A stretch of DNA of 55,539 bases from Clostridiaceae bacterium. GTDB lineage: Bacteria; Bacillota; Clostridia; Peptostreptococcales; Natronincolaceae. Positions 51,321 through 55,539 of the stretch are shown one piece after another (position 1 is the stretch's first letter; each line of letters begins with the position of its first letter). The stretch spans positions 1 to 55,539 of the forward strand of contig JAFIFG010000116.1 in the NCBI GenBank assembly GCA_020832135.1. The letters are read 5' to 3'. The notes beneath the pieces are model-generated. The model saw only the letters and a program-made list of their open reading frames with translations, ran no database searches and had not been told where the DNA came from. The position numbers were made by a program, and so were the translations under genes.

Positions 51321-51995
51321 ATGGATCAGTTTAAAAAAGAAGAAAAAATGTTTTTATTGTTAAGTGCAACCTTCATATCCCTTTTGGTAGTGAGTAATAT
51401 TATTGCCGTTAAGACAGTTTCCTTTGGTAGCTTCATTGCTCCAGCAGCTGTAATCTGTTATGCATTAACCTTTGCAATATCAGATACCCTAGCAGAAATA
51501 TGGGGAAAAGAGAGGACTAAATTCGTTATTAATACAGGTATTTTCATAAGCTTATTATCAGCCCTAATGATACAATTGGCAATTTCTCTGCCATCTTCTC
51601 CGTTTTGGCAGCATCAAGGAGAGTATGAAATTATTTTAGGAAGTAACTTTAGAATTGTAATTGCTAGTTTGTTGGCTTATTTTGTTAGTCAATACCATGA
51701 TTTATGGGCATTTCATTTTTGGAAGGATAAAACCAAGGGCAAGCATCTATGGATCAGAAACAATTTATCTACTGCTGCATCTCAAATCATAGATACAAGT
51801 ATATTTATTGTGATTGCCTTTGGGGGTACAGGAGCACCTATAGGAGCTATGATTATGGGGCAATATGCTATAAAATTAATCATTGCAATATTCGATACCC
51901 CAATTGTATATCTATTGGTTAATATTATGAGAAAGATATTAAAGTCAGAAGATACAACAACAGCTTATAGTAATGCAAACCAACGAGTGCAATAA
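51321..51995 (+). CDS. yhhQ: YhhQ/VUT-family queuosine-precursor transporter
   Basis: The 224-residue protein has about six membrane helices. Family features include LVVSNIIAVKTVSFG, ALTFAISDTLAEIWGKER, YFVSQYHDLWAFHFWK and NNLSTAASQIIDTSIFI. COG1738 proteins import queuine, preQ0 or preQ1 for queuosine tRNA modification and are frequent preQ1-riboswitch targets. Start ATG 51321 behind AGAGGAGGAGTAAGT. It is the last gene of the riboswitch operon, ending at a terminator, so uptake of a 7-deazaguanine and the reductase pair are expressed together. Confidence 0.9.
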   Translation: MDQFKKEEKMFLLLSATFISLLVVSNIIAVKTVSFGSFIAPAAVICYALTFAISDTLAEIWGKERTKFVINTGIFISLLSALMIQLAISLPSSPFWQHQGEYEIILGSNFRIVIASLLAYFVSQYHDLWAFHFWKDKTKGKHLWIRNNLSTAASQIIDTSIFIVIAFGGTGAPIGAMIMGQYAIKLIIAIFDTPIVYLLVNIMRKILKSEDTTTAYSNANQRVQ

Positions 51996-52025
51996 TACCA
52001 AGAAAAGCTTATCTGTATAGGGAAA

Positions 52026-52055
52026 GCCACCTTTAGTAATTTAAGGTGGCCTTCT
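52026..52055 (+). terminator. Terminator of the preQ1-riboswitch operon
   Basis: GCCACCTT (52026-52033) pairs with AAGGTGGC (52043-52050), followed by CTTCTC. It sits between convergent genes. Confidence 0.75.
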
Positions 52056-52070
52056 CTATAGGTTAAGATT

Positions 52071-53174
52071 TTAAGCTTTAAAATTATATATAGGCTTTAT
52101 AGTATGAAGAATATCTACTGTGTCTCGGGTGTTTTCTATTATTTCCTCCATAGGTTTATAGGCCATAGCAGCTTCATCAATAGTGGATTTTTTTATAGAG
52201 GTGCTATAAATACCTTTCATGGAGGCTTCAAACTCTGAAAGAGAAATAATCTCCTTAGCCTTTGTCCTACTCATTAAACGGCCGGCTCCATGGGGGGCAG
52301 AGTAGTTCCAGTCAGGATTGCCCTTGCCTACACAAATCAAGCTGCCATCTCTCATATTCATAGGGATAATAACTTTCTCTCCCTTTTTAGCAGAAATAGC
52401 ACCCTTCCTTAAAATCATATCCTTCAAATCAATATAGTTATGAATGGTTGTGATTTTTTCCTCTACCATTACCCCCATGTGATTTAGAACTTCATCTAAG
52501 ATAGCCTTCCTGTTGTAGACTGCATATTGTTGTAGAATATGCATATCATGAAGATAATCCTTAAAACTGTCACCCTCCAAATAGGCTAAGTTTTTATTAA
52601 TATCTTTAATGCCTTTATTCATCAATTGCTTATATGCTTTCTGCTGGTAAAGTGTAGCCACTTGATTACCTAGATTTCTACTGCCGGAATGAACAACGAT
52701 ATAAAGATTTTCCTCTTCATCCTTATTGACTTCAATAAAATGGTTGCCTCCCCCTAAGGTGCCTATACTTAGTTTTCCTCTATTGATGTCAACCTGACTT
52801 TTACACTTTAAACTGTCAAAATCCACATGAGAAGCATAGGGATGGATGTTTTTTTTTATATGAAACCCTGAGGGAATTAATTTATAGATGGCTTCATCTA
52901 ACCTCTGCAGATTAATAGTTTTTTCTTTGATTTTTACTAACTCAAGTCCACAACCAATGTCCACACCTACTAAATTAGGTACAATTTTATTTCCAACAGT
53001 CATAGTAGTACCTATAGTACATCCCTTTCCAGCATGCATATCAGGCATCACCCTTATAGTACTATCCTTTACAAATGCTTGATCACATAGTTCCTCAATC
53101 TGCACAGCTGCTTCTTTTTCTATATTATTAGTAAATACTTTAGCAGTATTGTATTTTCCTTTGATTTCAATCAC
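52071..53174 (-). CDS. rtcB: RNA-splicing ligase RtcB
   Basis: The 367-residue enzyme uses GTP and Mn2+ to join 3'-phosphate or 2',3'-cyclic-phosphate RNA ends to 5'-OH ends. GTG 53174 follows AAAGGAGAG. Active-site motifs are present: MPDMHAGKGCTIG, GVDIGCGLELVKIK (metal Cys), GGGNHFIEVNKDEE, VVHSGSRNLGNQV and the guanylated His in SAPHGAGRLMSRT. It is the shorter RtcB form frequent in bacteria. No RtcA or archease gene is adjacent. It may repair damaged rRNA or tRNA. Confidence 0.95.
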   Translation of the reverse strand: MIEIKGKYNTAKVFTNNIEKEAAVQIEELCDQAFVKDSTIRVMPDMHAGKGCTIGTTMTVGNKIVPNLVGVDIGCGLELVKIKEKTINLQRLDEAIYKLIPSGFHIKKNIHPYASHVDFDSLKCKSQVDINRGKLSIGTLGGGNHFIEVNKDEEENLYIVVHSGSRNLGNQVATLYQQKAYKQLMNKGIKDINKNLAYLEGDSFKDYLHDMHILQQYAVYNRKAILDEVLNHMGVMVEEKITTIHNYIDLKDMILRKGAISAKKGEKVIIPMNMRDGSLICVGKGNPDWNYSAPHGAGRLMSRTKAKEIISLSEFEASMKGIYSTSIKKSTIDEAAMAYKPMEEIIENTRDTVDILHTIKPIYNFKA

Positions 53175-53284
53175 AATAAATCTCTCCTTTACTGTATTAC
53201 TATAAATTAAGTCTCATTTTATCAAAAAAATATGTAATTTACTATAGTATAAAAGGGTATTACTAATAGAAAAAGGAGAAAACC

Positions 53285-53671
53285 ATGATTGAAGTAGTGG
53301 CAGCTATTCTTATAAATGAGAACAAGGAAATAATGATTGCAAGAAAAAAGACAGGGAAACCCTTGTCAGGTCTATGGGAATTCCCTGGTGGCAAAATCGA
53401 AGAGAGAGAGACACCGGAGGAAAGTCTGAAACGGGAGATTATGGAGGAGATGAATCTTACGATAGAAATTCTTAATTATTTTGCTACGAATATTCACGAC
53501 TACGGAGATAAAAAAATAAAGTTAATAGCCTATATGGCTAAGGTGGTGGATGGAAAGCTGAAGCTAAAGGATCATGACAAGGTGGAGTGGGTAGAGTCTC
53601 AGAATTTACATCGATACCAATTTGCCCCAGCGGATGTGGATTTTGTTAAAATATTAATGGAAAAAGAATAG
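53285..53671 (+). CDS. MutT-type Nudix hydrolase
   Basis: The 128-residue protein has a complete Nudix box, from GGKIEERETPEESLKREI to MEEM (residues 38-60). It begins IEVVAAILINENKEIMIARK and contains SGLWEFPGGKIE as in MutT, so it probably removes 8-oxo-dGTP or related oxidised or abnormal nucleotides. Start ATG 53285 after AAAAGGAG. Single gene, divergent from rtcB. Confidence 0.93.
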   Translation: MIEVVAAILINENKEIMIARKKTGKPLSGLWEFPGGKIEERETPEESLKREIMEEMNLTIEILNYFATNIHDYGDKKIKLIAYMAKVVDGKLKLKDHDKVEWVESQNLHRYQFAPADVDFVKILMEKE

Positions 53672-53693
53672 CAAATAATTTGCCTGTGGGCTA

Positions 53694-54140
53694 CTACTTT
53701 CCTACATATAGCATTTCTACGTGAGGAATGCCATCTTCTAAGTAAGTTTCAGAAACAGATTTAAAGCCTAAATCTCCATAAAAATCCAGTAGGTATTCTT
53801 GGGCAGAAATTCTAATAGTATCTTCATTCCATTCCTTGTGCATATAATCTATTGCTTTTTTCATTAAGTCCGAACCTAAATCTTTACGACGGTGCTGGTT
53901 ATTTACTAAAACTCTGCCAATGGATGCTTCTTTATAGGATATTTCTGGTGGAAGAATTCTTAAATAGGCAACAACATTTTCATCCTCCTCTGCAAAAAGG
54001 TGAATTGCACTGTAATCCTTAGCATCACATTCAGGATATGGACAATTTTGCTCTACTACAAACACATTTATTCGTTCTTGTAAAATCTTATATAATTCCT
54101 CTAATTTTAACTCGTTAAATCTTTTCAATTTCCAGTTCAT
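53694..54140 (-). CDS. ElaA-type GNAT acetyltransferase
   Basis: The 148-residue protein has the GNAT fold with the acetyl-CoA loop in IGRVLVNNQHRRKDLGSDLM (R/Q-x-x-G/A-like) and strand AYLRILPPE. The opening MNWKLKRFNEL and ERINVFVVEQNCPYPECDAKD are typical of the ElaA group. The substrate is unknown. Start ATG 54140 after AAGGAGGAAAACTA. It converges with the Nudix gene. Confidence 0.9.
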   Translation of the reverse strand: MNWKLKRFNELKLEELYKILQERINVFVVEQNCPYPECDAKDYSAIHLFAEEDENVVAYLRILPPEISYKEASIGRVLVNNQHRRKDLGSDLMKKAIDYMHKEWNEDTIRISAQEYLLDFYGDLGFKSVSETYLEDGIPHVEMLYVGK

Positions 54141-54310
54141 TAGTTTTCCTCCTTGAGATTTGTGTAATTAGTTTATCTCATTATTTTATCATATATAGTT
54201 CTTTTTAAAACCCTGAATCAAATCTCATCTTACTAGGTTATATTGGCTATACTAAGGGGTATAAAAGTTTTAAGGGTATAATATAAGATGAACAATAGGA
54301 GGTGTAAATC

Positions 54311-54976
54311 ATGAATAGAATTACCTACGAAGATATAAAAAATAATAGAGAAGTCAGGACCTATATAGAAAAAGGCGATGCACTTTTAAGTGTATTAGGG
54401 TTTACAAAGCATGAATTGGGACACGTGGTAAAAACTGCAGAAATAGCGGGGGACATTTTGTTTAAGCTGGGATGTGAGGATCGGGAAGTGGAGTTAGTAA
54501 AAATAGCCGCCTTGATGCACGATCTTGGTAATATGATAAATAGAGTAGAACATGCTCAAACCGGAGCAGTGTTAACCTTTAATATATTAACAAGGTTGGG
54601 AATGGATCCAGAGGAAATAGCTTTAATAGTCGCTGCTATTGGTAACCATGATGAAGGAACAGGAGCTCCAATTAGTAATATTTCTGCAGCTTTGATTTTG
54701 GCAGATAAAAGCGATGTTCGTCGCAGTAGAGTGAGAAACGATGACTTCGCCACCTTTGATATACATGATAGAGTAAATTATGCTGTAGAGAAATCACAGC
54801 TAATAGTTGTTGAGGAAAATAGATCTATTTCATTAGATTTAACCATAGATACTAAAATTTCCTCCTTAATGGAGTATTTTGAAATCTTTTTAACTAGAAT
54901 GCTTTTATGTAAAAAAGCCGCCGATTTTTTAGAGGCAGATTTTCAGTTAATTATGAATGGCACAAAATTTATTTAA
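54311..54976 (+). CDS. HD-domain phosphohydrolase
   Basis: The 221-residue protein has metal-binding HD residues in TKHELGHVVKTAEIAGDIL, LMHDLGNMINRVEHAQTG and AAIGNHDEGTG, followed by a helical region with ALILADKSDVRRSRVR. HD proteins cleave phosphate esters such as nucleotides or signalling molecules; this one lacks an obvious (p)ppGpp or c-di-GMP signature. Start ATG 54311 after AGGAGGTG. Family members are widespread in Firmicutes without a settled role. Confidence 0.85.
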   Translation: MNRITYEDIKNNREVRTYIEKGDALLSVLGFTKHELGHVVKTAEIAGDILFKLGCEDREVELVKIAALMHDLGNMINRVEHAQTGAVLTFNILTRLGMDPEEIALIVAAIGNHDEGTGAPISNISAALILADKSDVRRSRVRNDDFATFDIHDRVNYAVEKSQLIVVEENRSISLDLTIDTKISSLMEYFEIFLTRMLLCKKAADFLEADFQLIMNGTKFI

Positions 54977-55060
54977 ATATACTTCTCTATAAAAAAGAAG
55001 GAGATGTATACCTATATAAAGAATTTTGTTTAATAAAAAGAAAAAAGGGGAGATTTACTT

Positions 55061-55539
55061 ATGTTAGAATTACTAAAAAAAAGAAGAAGCATTAGAAAAT
55101 TCAAATCCCAAAAAATAGAAAAAGAAAAGATAGATTTATTAGTAAAATCTGCACTTTTATCTCCATCATCAAAAGGGATTAGACCATGGGAATTTGTAGT
55201 GATAACGGATGAACAAGTTATTGAAAAACTAGCTACAGCTAAGGAACACGGCTCAGTATTTATAAAAAATGCACCTTTGGCTATAGTTGTATTAGGTGAT
55301 GAAGGGAAAAACGATGTATGGATAGAGGACACCTCTATTGCATCTGTGATTATTCAAATCATGGCAGAGTCTATCGGGTTAGGTTCTTGTTGGGTACAAA
55401 TCCGAGAAAGAAACCATAAACCAGGGGTTTTAGCTGAGGATTATGTTAGAGAAGTTTTGAGTATTCCTGAAACCAGGAGGGTAGAATCCATTATTGCTAT
55501 TGGATATCCTAATGAAGAAAAGAGTCCTTATGAAGAAGA
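55061..55539 (+). CDS. Nitroreductase-family flavoprotein (cut by window edge)
   Basis: The gene opens at ATG 55061 (AAAAGGGGAG upstream) and runs past the window end after 159 full codons. It begins MLELLKKRRSIRKF, the usual nitroreductase start with the FMN-contacting RRSIR motif. SALLSPSSKGIRPWEFVVIT and ESIGLGSCWVQIRERNH are further typical parts. Such FMN enzymes reduce nitro compounds, quinones or enones with NAD(P)H. About 10 to 20 residues probably remain outside the window. Confidence 0.9.
   Translation, partial: MLELLKKRRSIRKFKSQKIEKEKIDLLVKSALLSPSSKGIRPWEFVVITDEQVIEKLATAKEHGSVFIKNAPLAIVVLGDEGKNDVWIEDTSIASVIIQIMAESIGLGSCWVQIRERNHKPGVLAEDYVREVLSIPETRRVESIIAIGYPNEEKSPYEE

Noticed and set aside
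1-55539. CRISPR arrays or phage modules
   Set aside because: No regularly spaced short repeats with unique spacers and no capsid, terminase or integrase genes were seen.

Overview
The window is low-GC DNA with strong AGGAGG-type ribosome sites, a Spo0E-like phosphatase, a 2-hydroxyacyl-CoA-dehydratase-type reductase with its activator, and clostridial gene orders such as polA-coaE-lytic transglycosylase. This points to a spore-forming anaerobic Clostridia member, possibly near Alkaliphilus or Natronincola. That placement is an inference from gene content. No CRISPR array, plasmid origin or phage module was seen.

Layout. 0-2.9 kb holds a cut IS91-like transposase start, a complete IS1182-family element, a zinc-ribbon protein and decayed DNA. 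3.0-8.8 kb is a potassium-uptake locus (membrane-anchored RCK-like protein, TrkH/KtrB channel, two KtrA/TrkA proteins, KdpD/KdpE-like two-component system). 9-12.7 kb carries a His/Met-rich peptide and, on the minus strand, a SHOCT protein plus a four-domain CoA-disulfide/polysulfide reductase interrupted by an in-frame UGA. 13-17.6 kb is a run of small membrane, Cys/His/Met-rich or zinc-ribbon proteins, with an Lgt homologue, a frameshifted DUF1624 gene, Spo0E-like and VTT proteins. 18.2-26.3 kb is a compact [NiFe]-hydrogenase operon: cytochrome-b5-like protein, small and large subunits, maturation protease, short HypA-like protein, HypF, HypC, HypD, HypE. 26.4-35.5 kb holds a cupin, a NarL-type two-component system, a triplicated FMN_bind-type lipoprotein, a split permease divergent from a Crp/Fnr regulator, and an OmpR-type system with its probable exported target.

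35.5-36.7 kb is non-coding, with a repeat shared with 17.6-17.9 kb and a tRNA-Leu. 36.8-47.9 kb is mostly housekeeping: YdjM-like hydrolase, ECF sigma and anti-sigma, polA, coaE, lytic transglycosylase, peptide-binding lipoprotein, tRNA-Leu and a DEDDh exonuclease. 47.9-49.2 kb is a UPF0016 manganese exporter under a yybP-ykoY riboswitch. 49.4-52 kb is a preQ1-I-like riboswitch with tandem terminators leading an operon that joins a double-cubane-type reductase and activator to a YhhQ queuosine-precursor transporter. The window ends with rtcB, a Nudix hydrolase, an ElaA-type acetyltransferase, an HD protein and the start of a nitroreductase.

The strongest lead for new biology is the preQ1-riboswitch operon, which suggests that a low-potential reductase pair works in queuosine or 7-deazaguanine metabolism. 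Other leads are the in-frame UGA in the polysulfide reductase, the paired non-coding repeat followed by terminators, the A-AAA-AAG motif in the potassium locus, and the 11-bp direct repeats tying an OmpR-type regulator to its likely target.
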